Positions 24,181 to 32,261 are shown, numbered from the stretch's first letter. The stretch: DNA of 35,276 nt from an uncultured Christensenella sp. (GCA_910583855.1 CAJTYL010000013.1:1-35276); one strand, 5' to 3'. Translations and numbers: made by a program. Notes: generated from the letters alone by a model not told the origin.

Positions 24181-24648
24181 TTAAACAACGACGATTTTAG
24201 AGGTGATTTTATCTCCGCTTATTACGAGATAGCAATAGCTGTTTTGCGAATATCTTGATAAATTGCCGGGGTTTATTAAGGTTACGCCGTCTATTTCTTC
24301 CTCGCGGGCGAGGTGTGTGTGCCCGTAAAGGATCAACCCGCAATTTTCCTCTTTGCCCCGCATATATAGCTTAGTTAACGTTGTTTTTGCCGAATAAAGA
24401 TGCCCGTGAGTCGCAAAAATTCTTACGTTTTCAATACTCAGTATCGTTTCGTTTTCGCCGAGCTTTACAGGGTCGCAGTTGCCGTTTATGAGAATAGTTT
24501 TGCCCGGAAAGTCCTTTTTAATTCTTGCGCCATCACCCGAAGTATCGCCGAGATGAACTATATAATCACACTCTTCAAAAATGCCGTAAAGCGATGTTAT
24601 TTTAGGCATATTCCCGTGCGTATCGGAAATTATCACAGCCGTTTTCAT
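24181..24648 (-). CDS. YfcE/MJ0936-family metallophosphoesterase
   Basis: A 155-residue calcineurin-like phosphodiesterase. The two-metal site is complete: SDTHGN, HLGDTSGD, INGNCD, THGH and YGHTH. The start is the ATG at 24648, which overlaps the rdgB stop as ATGA; a longer in-frame ORF merely runs antisense-like through rdgB and adds basic, unconserved residues. It is the last gene of trmL-rdgB-this gene, an order often seen in Firmicutes. Relatives cleave phosphodiesters in vitro; the physiological substrate is not established. Confidence 0.88.
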   Translation of the reverse strand: MKTAVIISDTHGNMPKITSLYGIFEECDYIVHLGDTSGDGARIKKDFPGKTILINGNCDPVKLGENETILSIENVRIFATHGHLYSAKTTLTKLYMRGKEENCGLILYGHTHLAREEEIDGVTLINPGNLSRYSQNSYCYLVISGDKITSKIVVV

Positions 24649-25214
24649 AGTTTGGAGCGCAAATCGGCAAGTGCGCGGAAACGGTGCGATACGCCGTTCT
24701 TTTCCCCGTCCGTTGCAAGCCCGAATGATTTTTTCAAATCGTCGGAGAAAAACAGACTGTCGTAGCCGAAGCCGTTCGTGCCTATCTCTTCGTACAAAAT
24801 TCTGCCGTAGGTTTTTCCCTGCCCGAAGTACGTCTTGCCGTCGGGGAAGCAAAGACACACTGCGCTCTCGAAGTAAGCGCGCCTGTCGTACACGTGTTCC
24901 ATTCTCTTTAATAAAAGCTTGCGGTTTTCCGCAGGTCCTTCGCCCGAAAAGCGTGCGGAATAAATCCCCGGCGCGCCGTGCAACGCCTCGACGCACAGCC
25001 CCGAATCGTCCGAAAGCGCGGGCAGCGAAAACTTTTTAGCTATCGTTTCCGCCTTAAGTTTGGCGTTCTCTTTAAACGACTTGCCCGTTTCTTCTATTTC
25101 GTCCGTAAAGCCGAGCTCGTGCATTGAAACTATTTCTACATCCGTAAAAATGGATTTTATTTCTGCAATTTTGCCTTCGTTGCTGCTGGCAACTACTATT
25201 TTATGTAATTTCAT
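24645..25214 (-). CDS. rdgB: XTP/dITP diphosphatase (Ham1/RdgB)
   Basis: A 189-residue cytoplasmic house-cleaning enzyme that hydrolyses XTP, ITP and dITP to monophosphates, keeping them out of DNA. Family motifs: VVASSNEGKIAEI at the start, ENAKLKAETIA, the metal-binding LSDDSGLCVEAL, GAPGIYSARF, GFGYDSLFF and the final SHRFRALADL. Length is typical. It overlaps the phosphodiesterase gene by four bases and follows trmL by 31 bases. Confidence 0.94.
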   Translation of the reverse strand: MKLHKIVVASSNEGKIAEIKSIFTDVEIVSMHELGFTDEIEETGKSFKENAKLKAETIAKKFSLPALSDDSGLCVEALHGAPGIYSARFSGEGPAENRKLLLKRMEHVYDRRAYFESAVCLCFPDGKTYFGQGKTYGRILYEEIGTNGFGYDSLFFSDDLKKSFGLATDGEKNGVSHRFRALADLRSKL

Positions 25215-25245
25215 ATTCCGATTATATAATATACGAAAATAAAAG

Positions 25246-25740
25246 TCAATCCCAACTGAGCCTGTGCAGCTCGCCCTTGCAGTTGAAGCCCTTAAAGCTT
25301 TGCTGCCTAAGCCCCTCGTAAACGGCTATGGCTACCGAGTTGGAAAGGTTTAAGCTCCGCGTGTCGTTCAGCATGGGTATGCGTACGCAGCCTTCGGGGT
25401 ATTTAATCAAAAGCTCTTCTGGAAGCCCGCGCGTTTCCTTTCCGAATACCAGGAAATCGCCCTCCTTGAACTTAACCGAAGAATAGCTTTTTCTCGCCTT
25501 CGTGGTAAAAAAGTAGAAGGAAGAAGAGGGAAATTTTTGCATTAGCCCGTCAAAGGCGTCGTAATAGAAAATCTCGGCGTCTTTCCAGTAATCAAGCCCC
25601 GCGCGTTTTAAGTACTTATCCGTTACTTCGAAACCGAGAGGACGGATAAGGTGCAGCTTACAGCCGGTTGCCGCGCACGTTCTTACAATGTTGCCCGTAT
25701 TTTGCGGAATTTCGGGCTCTACCAACACAACGTTAAACAT
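25246..25740 (-). CDS. trmL: tRNA (cytidine(34)-2'-O)-methyltransferase
   Basis: A 164-residue SPOUT-class methyltransferase that methylates the wobble base of leucine tRNAs. Visible: VLVEPEIPQNTGNIVRTCAATG at the start (arginine in NIVRTC), VFGKETRGLPEELL, and the trefoil-knot SAM loop PMLNDTRSLNLSNSVAIAVYE. The ATG at 25740 has no ribosome-binding site and lies exactly 6 bases after a -10 box, which suggests a leaderless message. It heads the rdgB operon. Confidence 0.93.
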   Translation of the reverse strand: MFNVVLVEPEIPQNTGNIVRTCAATGCKLHLIRPLGFEVTDKYLKRAGLDYWKDAEIFYYDAFDGLMQKFPSSSFYFFTTKARKSYSSVKFKEGDFLVFGKETRGLPEELLIKYPEGCVRIPMLNDTRSLNLSNSVAIAVYEGLRQQSFKGFNCKGELHRLSWD

Positions 25741-25746
25741 ATCATT

Positions 25747-25775
25747 ATTGTAATACGTTTTTACGGTTTTTGCAA
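25747..25775 (-). promoter_or_regulatory. Promoter of trmL-rdgB, leaderless type
   Basis: On the minus strand TTGCAA, a 17-base spacer, TACAAT, six bases, then the trmL ATG. Transcription would start at or beside the A of the start codon. Confidence 0.75.
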
Positions 25776-25808
25776 ACCGTTAACACGCCGTCATCTTTAA
25801 AATTTCAT

Positions 25809-25838
25809 TTGACAACGGTTGACTGCATAAGTTACAAT
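25809..25838 (+). promoter_or_regulatory. Promoter of the Na/Pi cotransporter gene
   Basis: TTGACA, an 18-base spacer and TACAAT. The predicted leader is about 55 bases, with a GGTGGAGG that is followed by no usable in-frame start. Confidence 0.65.
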
Positions 25839-25898
25839 ATTAAATGGTGGAGGTTACAAAAAATTGCAATTTCCGTCAAATCAACGAGAGAGTTTTAT

Positions 25899-27626
25899 AT
25901 GTCGTTTTCTCTTTTGGCGCTCGGCACGTCCGAGGCGCTGACGATAGCAAACTGCATGCTGCTTTTATTTGGCGGCGTCGCCGCGTTCATCATAGGTATG
26001 AATATGATGGGCTCCAACTTGGAGACTGCGGCGGGCAAATCAATGCGCAGGCTAATGGCTAAGGCAACGAAGAACCGTTTTTTAGGCGTGGGGACGGGCG
26101 CGGCGGTAACAGCAATCGTCACCAGCTCATCGGCGACTACAGTCATGATAGTCGGCTTCGTCAACGTGGGGCTGATGACTCTTACGCAGGCAGCTTCTGT
26201 TATTATGGGCGCGAACATTGGTACTACGGTGACGGCGTTCATAACTGCAATTTCCACAGCGGGCGCGGAGTTTGAAATAACGGCGCTCTTCGCTTTCGTC
26301 GCGTTCGTGGGCGTTCTGATGTCTATGCTCGGTAAAAAGGACAAAGTAAAGCGTGTAGGCGCGGTTTTGCAGGGCTTAGGGCTGATATTTATAGGTATGA
26401 ACGTAATGTCAAGCTCTATGGGCGATATGCTCGGCGACGACGGCATAAGGGACGCCGTTGAAAACGTTTTCGTTTCAATAGGCTACGGCAAGGACCTTTT
26501 AACCTGGGAAATTATAGTTTTATTCCTCCTTGGCGCGCTTTTGACTGGTTTGGTTCAGTCTTCGGCGGCAGTTACGGCAATTGCTATTTCGCTTGCAAGC
26601 GCAGGACTCATTTCCTTGCCGATGGCAATGTTTATAATTTTGGGAACCAACGTAGGTACTTGCGTTACCGCGCTATTTTCGTCAATGGGGGCAAGCGTAA
26701 ACGCTAGAAGAACGGCGATAGTTCACCTTTTATTCAACGTAATAGGCAGCATAATTTTCATAATTCCCCTCGCCTTCACAAGCGGTTATATCGCCGGTTT
26801 TCTAAATTCCTATATACCCAATATTTCTTGGCAGATCGCAATTTTCCATATGGTGTTCAACCTGCTTACTACGGCGATTTTGCTTCCGTTTATCAATTTC
26901 CTCGTGAAGCTTGCCTGCCTTATTGTTCCCGAAAGGAAATCCAAAACCGAGGACGCGGAGGAACACGGCGTACTCGATAAGCGTCTTTTAAAGACTCCCG
27001 CAATCGCAGTCGGTCAGGCGAGGAAAGAGCTTGCCTACATGGGCAGACTTGCTTTTGAAAATTACAAACGCGCGTTGGATATGCTTTTAAACGGAGATTT
27101 GAGCCAGGCGGAGCAGTTTGCGGCGGTCGAAAAGAATATAAACGACTACAACAGTTTTATATCTTCCTTCCTCGTAAAGCTGTCCTTGCAGGATTTGGCG
27201 GAAAACGACGAGAAGAAGGTCAGCTCGTTCTATCACGTTGCGTCGGACACCGAGAGAATTGGCGACTACGCCGAAAACATAGTGGAGTATGCAACCAAAA
27301 TGGCGGAGGATAAGGCGCATTTTTCCGAGACGGCAAAGTCAGAAATTCTGGAAATGGACGCACACGTTACAGAGCTGTTTGGCAGCGTTGAAAAGGTCTT
27401 TGCCGAACTTGACGCAAGCTACATCCCTGCGGTAGAGCGGGAAGAAGCGGCGACGGACGAGTGTTGCGTAAAGATGCAGGAAGCGCACTTGAAGCGTACT
27501 ACGGAGGGCAGTTGCGACCCCGAAGCGGGAGCGATTTATTTGCAGCTTGCAATCAATATGGAAAGAATTGCGGACCATATGCATAACATTGCGAACTCAA
27601 CGAAGAGTTATCACCCTTATAATTGA
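25899..27626 (+). CDS. Na+/phosphate cotransporter with PhoU-like domain
   Basis: A 575-residue NptA/PhoU-type membrane transporter. Two inverted Na_Pi_cotrans repeats are visible, each with the conserved serine-rich loop (TSSSATTVMIVGFVNVG and VQSSAAVTAIAISLASAG) and a matching hairpin (GANIGTTVTAF and GTNVGTCVTALFSS). Residues of about 400-575 form a cytoplasmic PhoU-like helical bundle (RKELAYMGRLAFENYKRAL, ERIGDYAENIVEYA, ERIADHMHNIA). The ATG at 25899 begins just before the first helix; upstream in-frame codons lie within the promoter. The ribosome-binding site is weak. The protein probably imports phosphate or a similar anion with sodium. Confidence 0.9.
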   Translation: MSFSLLALGTSEALTIANCMLLLFGGVAAFIIGMNMMGSNLETAAGKSMRRLMAKATKNRFLGVGTGAAVTAIVTSSSATTVMIVGFVNVGLMTLTQAASVIMGANIGTTVTAFITAISTAGAEFEITALFAFVAFVGVLMSMLGKKDKVKRVGAVLQGLGLIFIGMNVMSSSMGDMLGDDGIRDAVENVFVSIGYGKDLLTWEIIVLFLLGALLTGLVQSSAAVTAIAISLASAGLISLPMAMFIILGTNVGTCVTALFSSMGASVNARRTAIVHLLFNVIGSIIFIIPLAFTSGYIAGFLNSYIPNISWQIAIFHMVFNLLTTAILLPFINFLVKLACLIVPERKSKTEDAEEHGVLDKRLLKTPAIAVGQARKELAYMGRLAFENYKRALDMLLNGDLSQAEQFAAVEKNINDYNSFISSFLVKLSLQDLAENDEKKVSSFYHVASDTERIGDYAENIVEYATKMAEDKAHFSETAKSEILEMDAHVTELFGSVEKVFAELDASYIPAVEREEAATDECCVKMQEAHLKRTTEGSCDPEAGAIYLQLAINMERIADHMHNIANSTKSYHPYN

Positions 27627-27642
27627 ACGGATAAAAATAAAA

Positions 27643-27677
27643 GCCCGCGGCGCAAACGCGCCGCGGGCGGTATTTTT
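27643..27677. terminator. Bidirectional terminator
   Basis: An 11-bp GC stem with a four-base loop (27643-27668) has T tracts on both sides and ends both the transporter gene and the convergent XRE gene. The same 26 bases recur at 28286-28311. Confidence 0.9.
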
Positions 27678-27881
27678 TTAATCTTCTAAACCTAATAAAT
27701 AATCGGTTGAAACTCCTAAATATTTAGCAATTTCTACAACCATTTCCAAAGGGGGTTCATTTGTATTGCTAAGCCACTCTGACATAGTTGACTTGCTGAC
27801 TTGAAGTTGTTCACACATTGTTTTTTGCATTTTGCCTTGAATTTTCAATTCTTGTTTAACTCTTTTTCCGAAAATTTCCAT
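27678..27881 (-). CDS. XRE-family transcription regulator (module 1)
   Basis: A 67-residue single-domain Cro/CI-type repressor. The helix-turn-helix spans about 18-40, with recognition helix VSKSTMSEWLS. The C-terminal IAKYLGVSTDYLLGLED is the standard family ending. It is divergent from the small Cys protein gene, and the 87-bp gap contains two 17-19-bp palindromes with AGTTC/GAACT ends. One palindrome fills the spacer of the neighbour's promoter, so this protein likely represses that gene and perhaps itself. Ribosome-binding site distant or weak (GGAG 12 bases ahead). Confidence 0.85.
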   Translation of the reverse strand: MEIFGKRVKQELKIQGKMQKTMCEQLQVSKSTMSEWLSNTNEPPLEMVVEIAKYLGVSTDYLLGLED

Positions 27882-27900
27882 ATTAATTTTGTTGCTCCAC

Positions 27901-27919
27901 AGTTCATATTTTACGAACT
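27901..27919. promoter_or_regulatory. Operator-like palindrome, module 1, XRE side
   Basis: AGTTCATATTTTACGAACT has the same ends and length as the promoter-spacer palindrome 38 bases away. It lies 20-38 bases before the XRE start, fitting autoregulation. Confidence 0.6.
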
Positions 27920-27933
27920 ACCAATAAAATCAT

Positions 27934-27962
27934 TTGATAGTTCGGAAAATCCGAACTATAAT
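27934..27962 (+). promoter_or_regulatory. Promoter with a 17-bp palindromic spacer, module 1
   Basis: TTGATA (27934-27939), spacer GTTCGGAAAATCCGAAC (27940-27956), TATAAT (27957-27962). The whole spacer is one perfect palindrome. Six bases separate the -10 box from the ATG at 27969. Confidence 0.85.
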
Positions 27963-27968
27963 ATTATT

Positions 27969-28187
27969 ATGGAACAAGAAAAGAAATGTAAAAATTGTAA
28001 ATATTTTATAGAGCATTACGTAAAAGACGGTACTCACTTACTCGGATTAGGTAAAGGGCATTGCACGAACGACCAAATTCCGCGGAAAATAAGGAATAAA
28101 GGCGTTCAAGATACGCATTATTGCGACAAATGGGAAAGTAACGCGGAATTAAAACGGGAGAAAAAAGAAAATATAAAAAAGTACTGA
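27969..28187 (+). CDS. Small Cys-rich protein, module 1
   Basis: A 72-residue protein of unknown function. Cys7, Cys10, Cys32 and Cys52 (CKNC, GHC, HYC), with His31 and His50 next to the last two, could hold one zinc ion. The C-terminal 20 residues are highly charged (ELKREKKENIKKY). The ATG at 27969 is chosen because it follows the promoter; the ORF is open further upstream but that part lies before the predicted transcript start. No ribosome-binding site is present, so the message is predicted to be leaderless. Control by the divergent XRE protein is inferred from the operator. Confidence 0.7.
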   Translation: MEQEKKCKNCKYFIEHYVKDGTHLLGLGKGHCTNDQIPRKIRNKGVQDTHYCDKWESNAELKREKKENIKKY

Positions 28188-28285
28188 AAAGTATGCTTAG
28201 CGCTCTTATTAACATAGAGAATACTTTATCCGAAGATTAGCCCTCTGCTGTCCCACGCTCTGTCATTCTGTGCCTTATTAAATAA

Positions 28286-28316
28286 GCCCGCGGCGCAAAC
28301 GCGCCGCGGGCTTTAA
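28286..28316. terminator. Terminator, duplicate of the one at 27643
   Basis: Identical over 26 bases to the hairpin at 27643-27668. It lies between convergent genes; the tail CTTTAAAA is modest on the plus strand, and on the minus strand TTATTTAAT follows. The gap 28188-28285 also has a partial repeat TGTCATTCTG at 28260. Confidence 0.75.
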
Positions 28317-28345
28317 AATTGCGTTAATTCAAGCATATATGCGGG

Positions 28346-29851
28346 TCAATGGACTTTTTCTTCGTTCTTTTTATCTGGAAATTCCGCGTTTTCAGCAGTT
28401 AAACCGTCTCCGTCGGCAACCGCAGCCTCGGAAAGAGTAAGAGGAATGGGAATTTCTTCGGTTTTTTGATGTGATTTTTGCTGTAGACCCCCTAATATGT
28501 GCCGGCGAACGGCAAGGAACGCGTAATACGCGCCCGTAAACGTCCAGAACAATCCGACGTACGCAACGTACAGCGCAATAAGATATGAGAGGTAGAAAGT
28601 GTAATTTCCGATTGTAAACGGTATGTAATCGAAGGGAATGGGCAAAGGGTTGACCTGAGTGAACGAGAAGTTCGGCGGGGACATATCCACGCCGGGCTTT
28701 CCGTAGTCGCCTATCGTCAGAGTGTAACCGTCGTAGCTGTACGTGGTTAGGAAGGTGCTTACAAGCCCGCTCGCCACGGTTGCAACCACGATTACCAGGC
28801 AGTAATAGATAAGCGGGATAATGCAGTCTTTAATTCTGAATTTATAGTGTCCGAGCGCAGTGGGCAGAACGCACAGCCCGAACAGCAGGCAATGGGTTAA
28901 ACAGAAGTATAAAATCGAGTAGCTGCAAAATATTCCGTAGTTGGACATTTCGTCCTTGCCGAAGTATATAAACACCGTTAACGCGCCAACCGCGTGTACG
29001 AAGAATGAGATTGCGTACAGAACGCGTTTTTTTAAAATTGCCGAAAGGCTCGACACGTAAACGCCGATGTTGCAGATGAAAAGCGGCAGGGCGGCGAACA
29101 CATTGTTATATACGTTGTATCCGTCGCCTAAAAGCATCGAGTCCTTGCAGTGATACTGTATAAGGAGTACTATCGCCCCCGCAATTAAAAAGTCCTGCTG
29201 TTTCTTTCTATCGAATCTTTTTAATATGTAATAGCAACCTACTGTAAAGCCCGCGAGAATTGCAAGGGCTAAAAAGTGCCATAGAGTGAAGTTTCTGAAC
29301 CTTAAAAAGCTGTCCTGCGGAATAGTGTTTATATCGAAGAAGTTTTCAAAAATATTCAATGGCGTCAACGCAACTATCGCAAGGGGCAGATAGATAAAGC
29401 TTTTTGCGTTCATCCTCCAGCCGTCCTTGACGAACAGCAACGCGCAGCAGATAAGCTCAAGTGCGGCCGCTATAAAGTATAGCGCCATATTCGCTTCCTT
29501 CGGCATAAATTCGTTTATGCTTGCAAACACCTTTTGCGCGGGCGTTGCGTCGGGCGTCATCATAGTAATATCGAAGAACGACCCAAACGTGCAACAGCTT
29601 AAAATTACGAACAGCGGCAAAAAGTACTTAGCTATATCGGAACAGCATTTCTTCCCGTACCACACTGCGAGGGGCAGAAGCAAAAGCCCGCATTTCTTCA
29701 TCCAGTGGCTGATTACGAAAAAGAAACCGAATTCGCCTATTCTGCTAAATATGTAATAGTCGGATACGGTGAAAGTAAGTATCAGTGAAATTGCAAGGTA
29801 CAGCCCCGTGCAAACCTGCAACATGGCGTCCGTTATTCTTTTGAGTTTCAT
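28346..29851 (-). CDS. Large multi-pass membrane protein of unknown function
   Basis: A 501-residue integral membrane protein with about a dozen hydrophobic helices and a polar C-terminal tail of about 55 residues (LGGLQQKSHQKTEEIP...). A loop near residue 390-430 (DYGKPGVDMSPPNFSFTQVNPLPIPFDY) is polar and likely outside. The helix pattern recalls O-antigen or glycosyl-transfer membrane proteins, but no motif confirms it. The ATG at 29851 has no ribosome-binding site and lies 6 bases after a perfect -10 box, so the message is probably leaderless; upstream in-frame codons overlap the promoter. Confidence 0.75.
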   Translation of the reverse strand: MKLKRITDAMLQVCTGLYLAISLILTFTVSDYYIFSRIGEFGFFFVISHWMKKCGLLLLPLAVWYGKKCCSDIAKYFLPLFVILSCCTFGSFFDITMMTPDATPAQKVFASINEFMPKEANMALYFIAAALELICCALLFVKDGWRMNAKSFIYLPLAIVALTPLNIFENFFDINTIPQDSFLRFRNFTLWHFLALAILAGFTVGCYYILKRFDRKKQQDFLIAGAIVLLIQYHCKDSMLLGDGYNVYNNVFAALPLFICNIGVYVSSLSAILKKRVLYAISFFVHAVGALTVFIYFGKDEMSNYGIFCSYSILYFCLTHCLLFGLCVLPTALGHYKFRIKDCIIPLIYYCLVIVVATVASGLVSTFLTTYSYDGYTLTIGDYGKPGVDMSPPNFSFTQVNPLPIPFDYIPFTIGNYTFYLSYLIALYVAYVGLFWTFTGAYYAFLAVRRHILGGLQQKSHQKTEEIPIPLTLSEAAVADGDGLTAENAEFPDKKNEEKVH

Positions 29852-29857
29852 ACCGTA

Positions 29858-29886
29858 ATTATAAAGTAAACGACCGCCCGTGTCAA
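29858..29886 (-). promoter_or_regulatory. Consensus promoter, leaderless type
   Basis: On the minus strand TTGACA, a 17-base spacer, TATAAT, six bases, ATG. Both hexamers are perfect. Confidence 0.88.
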
Positions 29887-29918
29887 TGGAAAGTTTTACC
29901 GACAAACATTAAAATCGA

Positions 29919-29947
29919 TTGTAAATTTATTAAAATAGTGGTATACT
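29919..29947 (+). promoter_or_regulatory. Promoter of the DUF1858 gene
   Basis: TTGTAA, a 17-base spacer and TATACT. It sits back to back with the minus-strand promoter at 29858-29886. Confidence 0.75.
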
Positions 29948-29977
29948 AACTTAAAGTAAATTTAACGGAGATAAGTT

Positions 29978-30178
29978 ATGGCAAAGATAACCAAGGATAC
30001 TTTAATTTCAGACTGCCTTAAAATAAACCCCAACAGCGCGGAAATTTTACAGGCGGTAGGCATGCACTGCCTCGGCTGCGCAATGGCTCACGGCGAAACT
30101 ATCGAGCAAGCCGTCTACGTTCACGGCAACGATTTGGACAAGGTTCTCGAAAAGCTCAACGAGGGCGTATCCGACTAA
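29978..30178 (+). CDS. DUF1858 domain protein
   Basis: A 66-residue protein that matches the DUF1858 pattern: an N-terminal strand and helix (TKDTLISDCLKINPNSAEILQAVGM) leading to HCLGCAMAHGETIEQA. Cys31 and Cys34 form the family CxxC, thought to be redox-active or metal-binding and often near hybrid-cluster or sulfur proteins. Its exact role is not established. The start has ACGGAG and an optimal promoter. A decayed membrane-protein gene begins two bases after its stop and was probably once co-transcribed. Confidence 0.88.
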   Translation: MAKITKDTLISDCLKINPNSAEILQAVGMHCLGCAMAHGETIEQAVYVHGNDLDKVLEKLNEGVSD

Positions 30179-30180
30179 AA

Positions 30181-30959
30181 ATGAGCGGTAGAAGGCCTCC
30201 TTCCAAACCCGTGTTAATGGCTGCGATGCTGCCGCTCTTTATCGCGGTTGCGGGAATGATAGCGTTTTCACATTTCGTATTATCCGCAGGCGCAATTATA
30301 TGTATAGTTGCGCTTGTTGCGTATTACGTCGTTTTCGGTATAGTATCCGCGGTAGTTACCTTAAAGCAAGATAAAAAGGAAGCCGATGAAATGGGTGACC
30401 TAACCCTCGGCAAGTATATAAAGTTGACGGGTGACTACGTCAACGCATAAACCGAAGAGGAAGAAAAAGAAGCGGCAAGAAAGCTCGATTTAATGTTGCG
30501 ACGCGAAGTCGAAAGAACGGCGAGCAAAAAGTTAAAAGCGGGCACGGTCTTTTTGTGGCGCTTACCGTCGCTATCGCCGCAGGCGCGTTCGCGGCTTTTG
30601 CTTTGGGTGAAAGAATTATAGGTTTTGCGTGTGTGGGTGGGTCCGTCGGCTTGGTGCTTATTGTCGCAGTTATTATTGCGTGTTCGTCGCACGTTCGCAC
30701 AAAGCTGCCTAAGTCCGCAGACAAGACGGGCAAAGGTAACGTCATTGCCTGCGCAATGTGTATAGGTATATCGGTATTTTCCGGTTTTATGAAAACCGGC
30801 GGTCGCATCGCGCCCAAGTACAAATCAAAAAGCAATTATAAAGTCGTAATTAATCTGGACGGCAGATGTCTGTATGCTTAAAGTCACTCCCTGTACTGTT
30901 ACGGTAATAACGTAAGCGTAGCCTATTCGGACAAGTCCGATAAATGTTACATAATCTGA
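30181..30959 (+). pseudogene. Decayed membrane-protein gene
   Basis: From the ATG at 30181 an ORF of 89 codons (two hydrophobic helices, then a charged segment) stops at TAA 30448-30450. The same frame continues sensibly past the stop (TEEEEKEAARKLDLMLRREVER). A frame change near the T run at about 30546-30553 then leads into the frame from 30555 (FFVALTVAIAAGAFAAFALGERIIGF..., two more helices), which stops at TAA 30879-30881 and again continues in frame for about 25 codons (SHSLYCYGNNVSVAYSD) to TGA 30957-30959. Restored, the protein would have about 258 residues with four helices and a Cys-containing end. Two stops plus a frameshift indicate a dead gene rather than one sequencing error. 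No family recognised. Confidence 0.75.
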
Positions 30960-30976
30960 TATTTCGGCATAAATTC

Positions 30977-31018
30977 AGCCCCGCCCGCGGACAACCCGCG
31001 GGCGGGGCTTTAAGTTTA
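30977..31018 (+). terminator. Terminator after the decayed gene
   Basis: A 14-bp GC stem (30977-30990 with 30996-31009) is followed by CTTTAAGTTT. Confidence 0.8.
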
Positions 31019-31109
31019 GTAAAGGTTGGCAGCGCTGGTAAATTCTTTGCATTGCGGGGCGGTATAGAATCTGTTATAATTAAACCAAGGTTAAAAAACG
31101 GAGGTTTAA

Positions 31110-31949
31110 ATGAAAAAATTTAAAAATATTGCCGCAGTTGCGGCAGCGCTTGCAACCGCCGTTACTTTAAGCGGTTGCGCGGCGTCGGACATAAGCGACG
31201 CGGAAAACGGTACCAAAGACGAAAATTACGGGGTACAGGCTCCCATAGAGGGCAACGCCCCGACGGATACTCCCGACGATAAGCCTATAGTAGATATTGA
31301 AATCCCCCAAGTTCTTACGGTGTCTTACGTGAACGTCCTGTCGGACGGCGTAAATATCCGTTCGGGCGCGGGTACGGACTATTCCGTGCGCGGTTCCGCC
31401 CAAAAAGCTACTATGTACGCCTTGAACGGCAGTTCGGGCGGCTGGTATAAAACGGGCTATAAAAACAAACCGGCGTACATATCCAACAAATACTGCGAAG
31501 TGGTTGAAATGAAATCGAGCGGCGACGAAAAAATTGAAGCAATCATAAACGAGGGCACGAAGCTCCTTGGCACTGCTTACGTTTACGGCGCAGTGAGATA
31601 CCACGACGGCAACGGCAAAAAGCTTTCGGGGTTCAGCATAAACGCTTTTGACTGCTCGTCCCTTATGCAATATATATTCTATACGGGCGCGCAGGTGAAT
31701 TTGCAAGTCAACACCCGTACGCAGGTATTTCAGGGTAAAACGGTTAAAAAGTCCGAGCTTAAACGCGGCGATTTGATGTTCTTCACCAACGCTTCAAGGC
31801 AACATCTTACGGGCGTTGAACGCGTGGGACACGTTGCGCTGTACCTCGGCGATAACTGGATACTGCACACTGCAAGCGACTACGCGAAAATAGAGCAAAT
31901 CTCTTCAACGCGGTGGGGTTATTTTATACAGGGTCAAAGGATAATTTAA
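31110..31949 (+). CDS. SH3b and NlpC/P60 lipoprotein (cell-wall peptidase)
   Basis: A 279-residue exported lipoprotein. The signal peptide ends in lipobox LSGC (Cys23). A low-complexity Asp/Pro linker follows, then a bacterial SH3 domain (about 70-132: VNIRSGAGTDYSVRGSAQ, GWYKTGY, AYISNKY) that binds peptidoglycan. The NlpC/P60 peptidase (about 140-279) has C182 (FDCSSLMQYIF), H241 (GHVALYLG) and H253. A 15-residue insert sits between TAYVYGA and FDCS. Such enzymes cut the D-Glu to diamino acid bond in stem peptides and help remodel the wall. Start supported by ACGGAGG. Confidence 0.92.
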   Translation: MKKFKNIAAVAAALATAVTLSGCAASDISDAENGTKDENYGVQAPIEGNAPTDTPDDKPIVDIEIPQVLTVSYVNVLSDGVNIRSGAGTDYSVRGSAQKATMYALNGSSGGWYKTGYKNKPAYISNKYCEVVEMKSSGDEKIEAIINEGTKLLGTAYVYGAVRYHDGNGKKLSGFSINAFDCSSLMQYIFYTGAQVNLQVNTRTQVFQGKTVKKSELKRGDLMFFTNASRQHLTGVERVGHVALYLGDNWILHTASDYAKIEQISSTRWGYFIQGQRII

Positions 31950-31980
31950 AATCAATTTCCGCTAATTTGCGCCCCTATTT

Positions 31981-32007
31981 GTCATTCTGAACGAAGTGAA
32001 GAATCTC
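31981..32007 (+). repeat. Dispersed hairpin repeat, copy B
   Basis: A single arm GTCATTCTGA...AGAATCTC with loop ACGAAGTGA. ATTCT pairs with AGAAT and AC with GT inside. Confidence 0.75.
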
Positions 32008-32024
32008 ATCAATTAAAAATCAAT

Positions 32025-32056
32025 AAGCCGCCCGCGGAATCGCGGGCGGCTTTAAT
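32025..32056. terminator. Bidirectional terminator
   Basis: A 12-bp stem (32025-32036 with 32041-32052) with a GAAT loop. It lies between the NlpC/P60 gene and the convergent XRE genes and can serve both. Confidence 0.8.
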
Positions 32057-32061
32057 ATCGT

Positions 32062-32261
32062 TTAGTCTTTACGTCCTATAAGTTCGTCAACGGAAATACC
32101 GTAGAACTCCGCAAGCTTAACGCAAAAATCGATGTTGGGAAAAACTCGCCGTTTTCCCAACGGCTGATATTGGCTTGGCTTATGCCCGTTTCTTTGGCTA
32201 ACTGTCGTTGTGTGAGCTTAGCCGCTTCACGTTGTAATCTTAATGCTTCACCGTAATTCAT
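32062..32261 (-). pseudogene. Frameshifted XRE-family regulator
   Basis: The ATG at 32261 opens a normal Cro/CI-type helix-turn-helix (LTQRQLAKETGISQANISRWENGEFFP) and then loses homology. In the neighbouring frame the family continuation is intact: NIDFCVKLAEFYGISVDELIGRKD, ending at TAA 32062-32064. One missing base in the homopolymer stretch near 32137-32144 would explain it, giving a 66-residue protein when repaired. This is either a true recent inactivation or a sequencing error. It follows module 2's XRE gene by 23 bases without a clear ribosome-binding site. Confidence 0.75.

Noticed and set aside
24649..24996. An N-terminal extension of the phosphodiesterase
   Set aside because: It overlaps rdgB in another frame, is Arg-rich and unconserved; the ATG at 24648 is coupled to the rdgB stop.
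30448..30881. Stop-codon readthrough or programmed frameshifting in the membrane-protein gene
   Set aside because: Two TAA stops plus a frame change with no slippery site or stimulatory structure fit decay better.
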